Assembly (NCBI GenBank): GCA_910587555.1
Contig: CAJULV010000014.1
Span: 10,280-74,279, forward strand
Origin: an uncultured Acetatifactor sp.
GTDB lineage: Bacteria > Bacillota > Clostridia > Lachnospirales > Lachnospiraceae
DNA: 64,000 bases
Direction of reading: 5' to 3'
The notes under the pieces were generated by a model that did not search any database, was not told the DNA's origin, and saw only the letters and a program-made list of their open reading frames with translations. Below are positions 25,927-34,367 of this stretch, one piece after another (within the stretch, counting starts at the first letter, position 1; every line of letters starts with the position of its first letter). The translations under genes were made by a program, and so were the position numbers.

Positions 25927-26274
25927 GGCGGATTTGTTCTCCGTAGCCACGATATCGCTGCCGAATACGTCTTTCAGAAGGACATCTCCCACGGAGACGG
26001 GAAGGGGGACCGTGTGGGCATTTATCAGGCGCATGCAGTCCGCCAGGTGCTGCCTGGGAATGGGCTGCCGCGTCTTTACGGACAGCATCTGCCCGTCCTC
26101 GCAGCGCATGGTGGTAGTCAGGGTTCGGACGGGACGGCAGACCTCGGATTCCGCGTAGGCGGCTCCTCTTTTGCAGGTATTGCCGGTGATCTTGATCACG
26201 GAATCTCCCTCCAGCCGTACGGTAATGGGGCAGCCCATGGGGCATATGATACAGGTCAGACTGGTTTCTGTCAT
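25885..26274 (-). CDS. DUF1667 protein (small Cys-motif subunit of a flavin oxidoreductase operon)
   Basis: A 129-residue protein whose N-terminus reads LTCIICPMGCPITVRLEG, a C-x2-C-P-x-G-C motif suited to an iron-sulfur cluster, followed by GNTCKRGAAYAESEV with a further Cys. The family DUF1667 is habitually found as third gene behind two flavoproteins related to anaerobic glycerol-3-phosphate dehydrogenase, as here. Its ATG overlaps the preceding stop by 4 nt. Its last 14 codons overlap the end of the methyltransferase gene on the other strand. Role inferred: electron-transfer or assembly subunit. Confidence 0.85.
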   Translation of the reverse strand: MTETSLTCIICPMGCPITVRLEGDSVIKITGNTCKRGAAYAESEVCRPVRTLTTTMRCEDGQMLSVKTRQPIPRQHLADCMRLINAHTVPLPVSVGDVLLKDVFGSDIVATENKSALAAAGALPMGLIH

Positions 26275-27539
26275 GTGGGCGTCTCCTCCAATATCAGCTT
26301 CAGCTCCGAAATACCGGACAGAAGCTCTTTTTTGATTTTGATGGTTTCCATTTCCCCGGGTGCAGCCCGGTATTTTTTTACGGAATACAGTTCTTCATAC
26401 ACATTCCGGGAATGCTCTCCATTCCCTGTTCCCATAACTCGGAATTTCACATTGCGGTACCGGCTGCCTACCCGAAAGTACAGGGTAGTGTCTTCTAAGC
26501 GGGTGATTTTCTGTGGAACGGCATAGCGTATTTTATCGTCCGTAAAAACGGGTATAGAACATTCGCGGACAAGCTGTCCCCTGATATACGCAGCGGCGCT
26601 TTTTCCGGCAATTTCGGCCTCCAGGGAGACGAAATCCACCAGATCGTGTACATGGAGTACATTGCCGCAGGAGAAGATTCCGGGGATCTCCGTCTGTCTG
26701 TCCTGGTTTACCACGGCTCCGCCGGTGACGGGATCCGTTGGAATGCCGGCCTGCAGGGTAAGCTCGTTTTCCGGAATCAGGCCTACGGACAGAAGCAGCG
26801 TGTCACAGGGGACGTACTCCCCGGTTCCGGGGATGGGACGGCGCTTTTCGTCGGTTTTTGCGATGGTGACGCCTGTCAGCCTTTCTTTACCGTGAATCTG
26901 CACCACGGTGTGGGAAAGCTTTAACGGGATGCCGAAGTCGTCGAGGCACTGTGCAATGTTCCTGGCCAGGCCTCCAGAATAGGGCAGCAGTTCGCAGACA
27001 GCCCTGACGTGTGCGCCTTCCAGCGTCATGCGGCGGGCCATGATGAGTCCGATATCCCCGGAGCCTAAGATTACAACTTCTTTTCCGGGCAGATAACCCT
27101 TCCGGTTTACTAGTTTCTGGGCGGTTCCGGCGCTGTAAATGCCGACGGGGCGGGTACCGGGGATATTCAGCGCGCCCCTGGGGCGTTCCCGGCATCCCAT
27201 TGCCAGTACCACGGCTTTCGCCCGGATGGTAAAAATGCCCTCTTCCGCATTGGAGGCGGTGATTTCCTTTTCGGGGGAGAGGGACAGCACCATCGTCTTA
27301 TACTTGACGGGAATTTGGTATTCTTTTATCTGCTGTTCGTATTTCCAGGCATATTCGGGACCGGTCAGTTCCTCGCCGAAGCGGTGAAGCCCGAAGCCGT
27401 TGTGGATGCATTGCTGCAGGATGCCGCCCAGGTGTTCGTCCCGCTCCAGGATGAGGATGTCCCGGATACCGCTTTCATATGCCGCCACGGCAGCGCCCAT
27501 TCCGGCAGGTCCGCCGCCTATGATAACCAGATCAGTCAT
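26271..27539 (-). CDS. NAD(P)/FAD-dependent oxidoreductase (GlpB/opine-oxidase-like subunit)
   Basis: A 422-residue pyridine nucleotide-disulfide-type flavoprotein. FAD-binding GGGPAGMGAA at residues 7-16, the mid-domain LAMGCRERPRGAL, the NAD-binding VILGSGDIGLIMARR and a GIFSCGNVLHVHDLVDFV FAD motif near the C-terminus. The last 90 residues form an extra domain. The real start is 27539, with AGGAGG just upstream; the frame is open further but without a site. It is paired with the FAD dehydrogenase (27637-29079) and DUF1667 gene, an arrangement seen for anaerobic glycerol-3-phosphate or related hydroxyacid oxidation. It probably passes electrons from the dehydrogenase to NAD or another carrier. 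Confidence 0.85.
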   Translation of the reverse strand: MTDLVIIGGGPAGMGAAVAAYESGIRDILILERDEHLGGILQQCIHNGFGLHRFGEELTGPEYAWKYEQQIKEYQIPVKYKTMVLSLSPEKEITASNAEEGIFTIRAKAVVLAMGCRERPRGALNIPGTRPVGIYSAGTAQKLVNRKGYLPGKEVVILGSGDIGLIMARRMTLEGAHVRAVCELLPYSGGLARNIAQCLDDFGIPLKLSHTVVQIHGKERLTGVTIAKTDEKRRPIPGTGEYVPCDTLLLSVGLIPENELTLQAGIPTDPVTGGAVVNQDRQTEIPGIFSCGNVLHVHDLVDFVSLEAEIAGKSAAAYIRGQLVRECSIPVFTDDKIRYAVPQKITRLEDTTLYFRVGSRYRNVKFRVMGTGNGEHSRNVYEELYSVKKYRAAPGEMETIKIKKELLSGISELKLILEETPT

Positions 27540-27636
27540 GTGAGCCTCCTGTGATTTTCGGTGAATTGATTCCCCCGGCAAGGAGCCAGGCGGATGCGTC
27601 GGCATCCATTTTGCGAATGCCGCAGGGTTGTTGACT

Positions 27637-29079
27637 TTACTGTCCCTTGGTGGGACCTATACTGATTTCGGAGCCGGGACCGCATTTTGTAACCTTCCCG
27701 AAAGGAATGCCCAGCTCTCCGGCGAGAAGCTCCGCAATGTAAGGCATGCAGAAGCCGCCCTGGCATCTTCCCATCTGTGCGCGGGTGCGGCGCTTGATGC
27801 CGTCTAAATCCCGCGCGGGAGGGTTGGTGCGGATGGCGGCCAGGATTTCGCCCTCCGTGACGGTTTCGCAGCGGCAGACTACATGGCCGTAAGCTTTATC
27901 CCGGCGGATGATTTGGTTTTTTTCTTCCACGGAAGCCTGGCGGAAGGCGTAAACAGGCCTGCGCAGCGGCTGCCAGTCTGCTTTTTTGTGTAAAACAAGC
28001 CCCTGTCCCTCCAGAAGCAGGGCAATGTATTCCGCGATGGCAGGTGCGGCGGTGAGTCCGGGGGATTCGATGCCCGCAGCATTGACAAAGCCCGGAAAAG
28101 GGGAATGAATGATAAAGTCGCCTGTATTGCCCACGGCGCGGAGACCGCAGAAGGAGGTGATGACCTTGTTCAGCGGGACATGTTTCAGCGTTTCATGGGC
28201 GTGTTCCGTAATCTGTGCCAGGCCCTCTGCGGTGGTGGCCGTATCTGCCTTGTCATCCAAATCCGTGGAGGTGGGGCCGAGGAGGAGGTTGCCGTCCACG
28301 GTAGGCGTGGCCAGGATGCCCTTTCCCTTTTTGGAGGGGGTGCGGAATACGGTATGGGAGAGCAGGCCGCCGCACTCTCTGTCCAGCAGCAGGTATTCCC
28401 CGCGGCGGGGACGGATACGGACGGAATTGTCCCCGGCAAGGCCTGCAACCTCGTCCGCGTGAAGGCCGGCGGCGTTTATGACGTATTTTGCCCGTATTCT
28501 GCGGCCCGTCACAGAGTCTTTCTCCGCAATCTCGTAGTATCCGTCCCGCCGCGCAATCTGTGCCGTATGGAAATTCAGCAGCAACTCGGCGCCGTTGTCC
28601 ATGGCGTTGCCCACGGCCGCCACAGTCAGCTCATAGGGGCAGATAATGGCGCAGGTGGGGGCATACAGGGCGCAGGTGACTGCTTCCGATAGCCCGGGTT
28701 CCAGCTGCCTGGCTTCTTTCCCGTCTAAAATGCGGAGCTGCTTTACGCCGTTTTTGACACCCCGGTGATAGAGGGCACGTATGGTTTCCGTGTCTTCCTC
28801 ATGAAATCCCGCAACCAGGGAGCCGTTCCTGCTGTAGGGAACCCCCAGCTGCCCGGCGATTTCTTCCATCATCTCCGAACCGCGGACATTCAGCCGGGCT
28901 TTCAGGGTGCCGTTCTCGGCGTCGTATCCGGCGTGGACAATGCCGGAGTTGGCGCGGCTGGTTCCCATAGCCACATCGTTTTCCTTTTCCAGGATACAGA
29001 TGTCCAGCTCGTAAGCCGCCAATGTACGCGCCAGCATTCCGCCTGTCACACCTGCACCTATAATCGCTACATCGTACAT
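27637..29079 (-). CDS. FAD-dependent dehydrogenase with BFD-like [2Fe-2S] domain (GlpA-like)
   Basis: A DAO-family flavoprotein of 480 residues related to glycerol-3-phosphate dehydrogenase. The N-terminal dinucleotide motif is IIGAGVTGGMLAR; SRANSGIVHAGYD is the substrate/FAD segment; CGLRAVGNTGDFII and ESPGLTAAPAIAEYI lie near the end of the oxidase domain. The C-terminal BFD-like domain has four Cys (VVCRCE and GRCQGGFC) for a [2Fe-2S] cluster. Start 29079 has AAAGG upstream. Its promoter region is nearly duplicated before the rhamnosidase gene and is likely under AraC-type control. The substrate is probably glycerol 3-phosphate or another small hydroxy compound; this is inferred. Confidence 0.85.
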   Translation of the reverse strand: MYDVAIIGAGVTGGMLARTLAAYELDICILEKENDVAMGTSRANSGIVHAGYDAENGTLKARLNVRGSEMMEEIAGQLGVPYSRNGSLVAGFHEEDTETIRALYHRGVKNGVKQLRILDGKEARQLEPGLSEAVTCALYAPTCAIICPYELTVAAVGNAMDNGAELLLNFHTAQIARRDGYYEIAEKDSVTGRRIRAKYVINAAGLHADEVAGLAGDNSVRIRPRRGEYLLLDRECGGLLSHTVFRTPSKKGKGILATPTVDGNLLLGPTSTDLDDKADTATTAEGLAQITEHAHETLKHVPLNKVITSFCGLRAVGNTGDFIIHSPFPGFVNAAGIESPGLTAAPAIAEYIALLLEGQGLVLHKKADWQPLRRPVYAFRQASVEEKNQIIRRDKAYGHVVCRCETVTEGEILAAIRTNPPARDLDGIKRRTRAQMGRCQGGFCMPYIAELLAGELGIPFGKVTKCGPGSEISIGPTKGQ

Positions 29080-29161
29080 ATTTATACCTTTCTCCGCTTG
29101 CACGGGGTGTTATTCCGGGCTTCCGTATATGACGGTACAGCCGGTAATGTTATCCGGTATT

Positions 29162-29229
29162 GCTATTATAGAATAAAATAGTATAATAATCTCGTAGAAT
29201 AAGACAGAATTTTTCGATTTTCATACGAT
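29162..29229 (-). promoter_or_regulatory. AraC-linked promoter module, copy A
   Basis: A 68-bp region matching copy B (32481-32548) at 54 of 68 positions without gaps. Read toward the oxidoreductase operon it has ATCGTATGAAAATC, then ATTCTACGAGATT, then 17 nt, then a perfect TATAAT (29170-29165). The second box occupies the -35 position, where no consensus hexamer exists, so an activator overlapping -35 is expected. Confidence 0.65.
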
Positions 29230-29254
29230 CGGATACTGCCGGGGAGGAAGCATT

Positions 29255-30115
29255 ATGGAACAGATTGTTTACAGGCAGCAGCTGGAAGGGGTGATTATGG
29301 TGGAGCAGGTTACCCGGGAGGAAAATTATTCCATGCCATACCGCCATTTTCATGACACATTTGAACTGTACTATCTCACGGAAGGAGAGAGCTACTATTT
29401 TATTGACAGAGAGACATATCTGGTGAAGGCGGGGGACATGGTCCTGATCAAGCCGGACCGGGTTCATAAGACAAGCCTTGCGAAGCTTTCCCGCCACAGC
29501 AGAATCCTGCTTCAGATTACGGAGAAGGCATTTGCGCCTTTTCTGAACGCAAATGGTTTTCCCGCTTTGGACGAGCTGTATGGCAGGCTGGGGCGGATTG
29601 TCAGCCTGCGGGAGGAAGACAGGGAGCGGATGAAGGAGTTGATGCTCTGTATCGGGGAGGAAATCAGGGGCAGGCAGAAACGTTATGAACTGATGGTAAA
29701 AATGAAGCTGTTGGAGATCCTGCTGCTGCTTTCCCGGTACCAGGGGGACGGGCTGCCGGAAGAGGAGGGGCGGACGGCGCAGACACCCCGGTACCAGAAG
29801 GTCCAGGAGGTGGTTGATTACCTGCATGCAAATCCGGGGACAGGGGAGAGCCTGGAGGAACTGGCAGGGCGCTTTTATATTAGCAGGAGCTGGCTTAGCC
29901 GTATTTTCAGGGAGGTTACGGGTATCAGCGTGGTGGAATATACCAATATTCTGCGGGTCAGAAAGGCCAGGAAGCTTCTGGCTTTCGGCGAATACTCCGT
30001 CACGGAGATTTCGGAGCGGCTGGGATTTGAGAGCATTACGTATTTCGAACGTGTGTTCAAGAAATATACGGATTGTACCCCGTTAAAATACAGAAAGGAG
30101 CAGAGGAAGGGGTAG
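29255..30115 (+). CDS. AraC family transcriptional regulator
   Basis: A 286-residue one-component regulator: N-terminal cupin sensor domain (residues 20-90, with YRHFHDTFELYYLTEG and the conserved PDRVHK) and a C-terminal pair of helix-turn-helix motifs (about residues 185-283, ESLEELAGRFYISRSWLSR and ITYFERVFKKYTDCTPLKYR). Cupin-type members sense sugars or related metabolites. GGGGAGG precedes ATG 29255. It sits between the oxidoreductase operon (divergent) and the rhamnosidase gene (convergent), and the two minus-strand units carry the same promoter module, so it is the obvious regulator of both. Confidence 0.9.
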   Translation: MEQIVYRQQLEGVIMVEQVTREENYSMPYRHFHDTFELYYLTEGESYYFIDRETYLVKAGDMVLIKPDRVHKTSLAKLSRHSRILLQITEKAFAPFLNANGFPALDELYGRLGRIVSLREEDRERMKELMLCIGEEIRGRQKRYELMVKMKLLEILLLLSRYQGDGLPEEEGRTAQTPRYQKVQEVVDYLHANPGTGESLEELAGRFYISRSWLSRIFREVTGISVVEYTNILRVRKARKLLAFGEYSVTEISERLGFESITYFERVFKKYTDCTPLKYRKEQRKG

Positions 30116-30268
30116 AGGGTCAACGCAGCCCGCACCCCCTTCCCCATTCGGGTTCAATCTACCATAAATTGTGACATACAGCTGTGGGAAAGCACTTTCC
30201 AACACAATCCGGCGCGGAGGGAAGTGAACCCTGTGACACGCAGATCAGATATGCGTTGGTGCCAGGGC

Positions 30269-32437
30269 TTAACGGATATCGCTGTAGAAATAATGGGTTC
30301 CGGCTTCCACCCGGTGTACCTTCCGGGCGATTACCACTTCCGCATCTACCGGGGTGGTAATTTCATAGCGCCACATGCCGTCGGATTTTTTCCACTGTGA
30401 ACAGATGAGTCCGTGTCTGGTTTCCAGGGAGGCTTTCAGCCAGTCCAGCCGCCCGTCGGGAATCGGGGCGATCCGAACCTTTTCATAGCCGGGGGCAGCG
30501 GGACGGATGCCGGCGGCTGTGCCGTAGACCCAGTCGGCCACGGAGCCGTAGGCGTAATGGTTGAAGGAGTTCATGTCCGCGCTCCAGAAATTTCCGTCCT
30601 CCATGATGCCGTCCCAGTGTTCCCAGATGGTGGTGGCGCCTTTGCCCACGGGATAGAGCCAGGAGGGATATTGCTCCCGCAGCAGCAGGGAATAGGCAAG
30701 TTCCGCATATCCGTAATCGCTGAGTACGTGCAGCAGATAAGGCGTGCCCACGAAACCGGTCTGAAGCTTTACGCCGCCTTCCTGCACCATGCGGGCCAGC
30801 CGGTCTGCGGCAGCCTGGCAGTCGGGAGCCAGGCGGAAATGGGCGGCAAGTACACATTCCGTCTGGGTTCGGTAATGCGGATATGCCGCGCGGAATGCCG
30901 CAACGATGCGGCGGTAAAGCTTTTCGTAACAGGAGACATCTTTGCCCAGCACCTTTCCGGCCCTGATAACCAGCTCCGTGGAGCGGGCATAATAGGCAGA
31001 GGCGATAAAGTCCTCATCGGTGGAACCCTTGCTGCTTCCGGAAGGGGCGTCCAGGCCAAGCCAGTCGCCGTAATGGGTGCCGCCTGTCCACAGATTGGGC
31101 GTGGCGGTGGAGGCGGTGATGTAATCCACCCATTTATGCATGCATTCAAACTGGTTTTCCAGGATGGCGGTGTTTCCGTACGCCCTGTATACTTCCCAGG
31201 GACAGATGGCGGCTGCGTCTCCCCAGGCGGCGCTGGCTTTCGGGGACTGCATCAGATCGGGAATGACATGTCCTATATAACCGTCTTCGTGCTGTTCCGC
31301 CGCCATATCCGCCAGCCATTTGGTAAAAAATGTTTCGGCGTCATAGTTCAGGCATGCGGTGCGGGCAAACACCTGTGCGTCGCCTGTCCAGCCCAGCCGC
31401 TCGTCCCGCTGGGGGCAGTCTGTGGGCACGTCCAGGAAGTTTCCCTTTTGCCCCCAGATTATGTTGTCAAAGAGGCGGTTCAGGTTCCGGTTGGAGCAGC
31501 TTAAATGGCCTGTCCGTTTCATGGCGGAGTGGACGGCTACGGCGGTAAAGCATTCCGCGCCTGCCTTTTCCGGCCCGCCGGGGAACCGGTTGACCCGGAT
31601 ATAGCGGAAACCCCAGAAGGTCAGCCTGGGCTTGTAAACCTGGTGCCCGTCCCGGCAGATATAGCGGTACTGCGCCTTGGCCCTGCGGTAATTTTCCGTG
31701 TAGAAATTACCTTCCTTATCCATAACTTCGGCAAAGGACAGGTCCAGGATCTCGCCGGCATGACCGTCCAGCACAGTCTCCACATAGCCGGTGACCTCCT
31801 GGCCGAAATCAATGACAAGCTCTCCTTTGGGCGTGGTAAAAGCGCGGGCGGCAGCCACACGCTCGTGTTCCCGGATTTCTTCACCCTGCTGGGGAATCAG
31901 GGTATTCCAGGGACCTTCGAAGCACAGGACGTCTCCGTCCATGGAAGGTTCGAAGGAGGCGTCAAAGATTTCCCCGTCATAGATTTCGGAGAAGCGCACC
32001 CGGCTTTCCGATACCTTCCAGTCGGCGTCCGTGCCGATGATTTCCCTGCGACCGTCTTCATAAATAATTTCCAGCTGGGCAAGCAGGCCGGCAGGATTGT
32101 GCTGCAGGCCCTGCTGGTAGGGGGTAACGCCCCACCCCGGCATGGGGCTGCGGTACCATCCTTTTCCCACCAGAACGTCGAGGGTGTTGTCTTCGGCCAA
32201 CAGGCCTGTGACATCGTATTCCTGGTACTGGAGCCTTTTGTAGTAGGCAGTCCAGCCCGGTGCCAGGATAAATTGACCGATCCTTCTGCCATTCAGCCTG
32301 GCCTCGTACACACCTAGAGCGGTGATAAGAAGCGTTGCCTCCTTCACTTTTCCGGAAAGTGTAAAGGTTTTCCCGTACACTGGTACCACATCCCCGGTAT
32401 CTGCAGCCGGTTTAATCCATTTTGCGTTCCATTTCAT
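30269..32437 (-). CDS. GH78 alpha-L-rhamnosidase
   Basis: Glycosidase that releases terminal alpha-L-rhamnose from plant glycosides, pectin side chains or bacterial glycans. It has 722 residues, shorter than many GH78 enzymes, and no signal peptide, so it probably works inside the cell on imported oligosaccharides. In order: N-terminal beta domain (ALGVYEARLNGRRIG), second beta domain with VIDFGQEVTGYVE, the (alpha/alpha)6 catalytic barrel with DCPQRDERLGWTGD (around residue 342, holding the general-acid Glu) and GATTIWEHWDG, and a C-terminal beta domain. AAAGGAGA precedes ATG 32437. Its upstream region duplicates that of the oxidoreductase operon. No transporter or rhamnose catabolic genes are nearby. 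Confidence 0.92.
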   Translation of the reverse strand: MKWNAKWIKPAADTGDVVPVYGKTFTLSGKVKEATLLITALGVYEARLNGRRIGQFILAPGWTAYYKRLQYQEYDVTGLLAEDNTLDVLVGKGWYRSPMPGWGVTPYQQGLQHNPAGLLAQLEIIYEDGRREIIGTDADWKVSESRVRFSEIYDGEIFDASFEPSMDGDVLCFEGPWNTLIPQQGEEIREHERVAAARAFTTPKGELVIDFGQEVTGYVETVLDGHAGEILDLSFAEVMDKEGNFYTENYRRAKAQYRYICRDGHQVYKPRLTFWGFRYIRVNRFPGGPEKAGAECFTAVAVHSAMKRTGHLSCSNRNLNRLFDNIIWGQKGNFLDVPTDCPQRDERLGWTGDAQVFARTACLNYDAETFFTKWLADMAAEQHEDGYIGHVIPDLMQSPKASAAWGDAAAICPWEVYRAYGNTAILENQFECMHKWVDYITASTATPNLWTGGTHYGDWLGLDAPSGSSKGSTDEDFIASAYYARSTELVIRAGKVLGKDVSCYEKLYRRIVAAFRAAYPHYRTQTECVLAAHFRLAPDCQAAADRLARMVQEGGVKLQTGFVGTPYLLHVLSDYGYAELAYSLLLREQYPSWLYPVGKGATTIWEHWDGIMEDGNFWSADMNSFNHYAYGSVADWVYGTAAGIRPAAPGYEKVRIAPIPDGRLDWLKASLETRHGLICSQWKKSDGMWRYEITTPVDAEVVIARKVHRVEAGTHYFYSDIR

Positions 32438-32480
32438 AACTCAGGTCTCCTTTTGCTTTTTGTGCTGATTGTCGGATACT

Positions 32481-32548
32481 GCTATTATAGTTCATAATCA
32501 TGTAAGAATCTCGTAGAATCAGACCGAAATTCCGGATTTTCATACGAT
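32481..32548 (-). promoter_or_regulatory. AraC-linked promoter module, copy B
   Basis: Second copy of the 68-bp module (see 29162-29229), 44-111 nt upstream of the rhamnosidase ATG. TATAAT lies at 32489-32484, and the conserved ATTCTACGAGATT box again ends exactly 17 nt before it. The spacer itself is the least conserved part, as expected if the boxes rather than the spacer are under selection. Confidence 0.65.
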
Positions 32549-32560
32549 TGGCTATTTTCG

Positions 32561-32695
32561 GTAACAGTTCAGACAGCCCCTCTCGCGAAGTCAAAATTGC
32601 GCTCTGTGCAATTTTGCGAGACTTGCGGGCGCCAAAACGCATTCTTTTCGCGTTTTGTGTGCATTCTCTGTTCAGCGCCCTGTCTGAACTGTTAC
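32561..32695. repeat. 135-bp palindromic intergenic element
   Basis: Bounded by a perfect 16-bp inverted repeat, GTAACAGTTCAGACAG (32561-32576) and its complement (32680-32695). Two internal perfect stems follow one another: CAAAATTGC/GCAATTTTG (32592-32600, 32608-32616) and CAAAACGC/GCGTTTTG (32633-32640, 32650-32657). It folds as a three-stem cruciform-like structure. A shortened relative occurs at 62819-62850. No ORF or obvious target duplication. It occupies most of the 422-nt gap between the rhamnosidase and the SleB gene. Confidence 0.7.
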
Positions 32696-32735
32696 TATGT
32701 TCGGGAAGGATATGCAGATTATTTTGTAATAAAAC

Positions 32736-32764
32736 TTGACATTCCATGTAACATCTGTTATGAT
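32736..32764 (+). promoter_or_regulatory. Sigma-A promoter for the SH3/SleB gene
   Basis: TTGACA (32736-32741), 17-nt spacer, TATGAT (32759-32764), about 95 nt before ATG 32860. Confidence 0.8.
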
Positions 32765-32859
32765 GTCTTCGTAACAAATTTAATAACTTTGTAATAACTT
32801 TATTAAAAAGTAGCATACTTTTTGCAAAGTAATGTGATTTGTTTATGGAGGTAAGAAAG

Positions 32860-33957
32860 ATGGCTAAATGCAGAAAGCGTTTCACGGCAGTGACAGGTTT
32901 TTTGTTATCGCTGGCCCTGGCCCTGCAGTCGGGCATTGCAGTACAGGCGGAAGAGGATGATTCTATGGAGCAGCTCCGCGGAGGCGTGGCAGCCGTGCTG
33001 AATCCGGGAACATCCAATTCCGTTGATATTGTGAATGCCACGGCAAAGGAGCTGAACCTGGATCTCCAGGTGGAAGAGCTGGACGAGGAGAAGGAAACCA
33101 GGCTGGTCATGGCGAACGTTCGGGATGCCCTGAACGTGAGAAGTGAAGCGGATGAAACATCAGATAAAGTAGGAATGTTGTACAAGGACTGCGGCGGTAT
33201 GGTTCTCGAGAGAAAGGACGGATGGACGAAGCTGCAGTCAGGCAATATGATCGGGTGGGCTTCCGATGAGTATCTGCTCTTCGGCGAAGAGGCCGTGGCG
33301 CTTGCCCATGACGTAGGTAAGACCATCGCCACCATCAATACGGAGACTCTCCGTGTGAGGACGGAGCCGAACCTGGAGGCAGGCGAGTATGGGCTGCTCC
33401 CCAAGGGCGAGATTATGGAAGTGCTGAACGAGGATGAGGAAGGCTGGATATGCGTTGACTACGAGGGCAGCAACGGCTATGTGTCCGCAGAGTATGTAGA
33501 GCTGGACTTCATTATCGATGCAGGCGAGACTATGGATGAGATTCGAATCCGTCAGGAAGCGGAAGCGGCTGCAAAGCGGGAGGCGGAGCGTCATAAGAAT
33601 TACGGCGAATACACGACGGATGCGGATACAACGCTCCTTCTGGCGGCACTGATTCAGTGTGAGGCAGGCTCCGAGAGCTATGAAGGCCAGGTTGCGGTGG
33701 GGGCAGTGGTTATGAACCGCGTCAGAAGCAGCGCTTACCCCAATTCCATTCACGGCGTTATCTATGCTTCCGGCCAGTTTACACCTGCCATGAACGGCAA
33801 GGTTAACCGTCTCTATGAGTCCGGAAAGATTTCGGCCAGCTGTATCAGGGCTGCGGAAGAGGCACTGTCGGGTGTGTCCAACGTGGGTGACCTGACGCAT
33901 TTCCGCCGCAACAACGGACGCGAAGGCCTGGTAATCGGCAACCATGTGTTCTATTAA
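32860..33957 (+). CDS. Secreted cell-wall hydrolase with two SH3b domains and a SleB-type catalytic domain
   Basis: A 365-residue exported protein: basic start and signal peptide cleaved about AVQA-EE (residue 30), two bacterial SH3 domains (about residues 82-135, VRDALNVRSEADET, and 153-217, TETLRVRTEPNLEAG), a charged helical linker (QEAEAAAKREAERHK) and a C-terminal Hydrolase_2/SleB domain (about 255-365) with LIQCEAGSESYEGQVAVGAVVMNRV and QFTPAMNGK. The Glu in CEAGSE is the presumed catalytic residue. SleB-like enzymes are lytic transglycosylases of spore cortex, but paralogues with SH3 domains act in vegetative walls. GGAGG at 32847-32851 fixes the start at 32860. Confidence 0.88.
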   Translation: MAKCRKRFTAVTGFLLSLALALQSGIAVQAEEDDSMEQLRGGVAAVLNPGTSNSVDIVNATAKELNLDLQVEELDEEKETRLVMANVRDALNVRSEADETSDKVGMLYKDCGGMVLERKDGWTKLQSGNMIGWASDEYLLFGEEAVALAHDVGKTIATINTETLRVRTEPNLEAGEYGLLPKGEIMEVLNEDEEGWICVDYEGSNGYVSAEYVELDFIIDAGETMDEIRIRQEAEAAAKREAERHKNYGEYTTDADTTLLLAALIQCEAGSESYEGQVAVGAVVMNRVRSSAYPNSIHGVIYASGQFTPAMNGKVNRLYESGKISASCIRAAEEALSGVSNVGDLTHFRRNNGREGLVIGNHVFY

Positions 33958-33989
33958 ATAAAACTGAATATGTTACAAAAAATCAAAAT

Positions 33990-34019
33990 TGTCCGGGCAG
34001 GAATGTCCGGGCATTTTTT
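33990..34019 (+). terminator. Intrinsic terminator after the SleB gene
   Basis: TGTCCGGGCA occurs twice (33990-33999 and 34004-34013) around GGAA; the two copies pair with each other through eight Watson-Crick and two G-T pairs. Six Ts follow. Confidence 0.8.
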
Positions 34020-34151
34020 GCGTACAATAGCCCCGTAAAAACCACTCCTCCGCCCCTGTTTCCAATTTGCGGTGCAGACGATAAATCGTGTTATCGTGCA
34101 AAGAAATCTATTGCCCAAAAGCTGTTTTTGTAGTAAACTATTGATTAATTA

Positions 34152-34360
34152 CAGGGAATGCGCCGAAGTGACTGAGTAGATGGAGCCGTCGCGAAGTGGC
34201 TTTATGTTTAAGGACCGTCGCGCAGCGACTGAAAAATAAAGTCGCGAAGGCGCAGGAGAGGAATTTTTCGAGAGTTACTTGTCGAAAAAAATTCCTCTCA
34301 TGAGGATGCGGCGAAGTGACTTTATGCTTAAGAGCCGTCGCGCAGCGACTGAAATAGGAG
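34152..34360 (+). repeat. Repeat-and-hairpin leader before nfeD
   Basis: Two 45-bp copies of a unit beginning CGAAGTGNCTTTATG and ending CCGTCGCGCAGCGACTGAAA (34191-34235 and 34311-34355; 40 of 45 identical, 120 bp apart), plus partial copies at about 34162 and 34240. Each unit ends in the hairpin GTCGC-GCA-GCGAC. Between the two lies a long hairpin: GAGAGGAATTTTTCGA (34256-34271) with TCGAAAAAAATTCCTCTC (34282-34299), 16 pairs and a 2-nt bulge. The rest of the 348-nt gap (34020-34151) shows no gene. Confidence 0.7.
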
Positions 34361-34367
34361 GTATTAT

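Noticed and set aside
32561..32695. Insertion sequence
   Set aside because: There is no transposase ORF within 135 bp and no target duplication was seen; it is described as a palindromic repeat instead.
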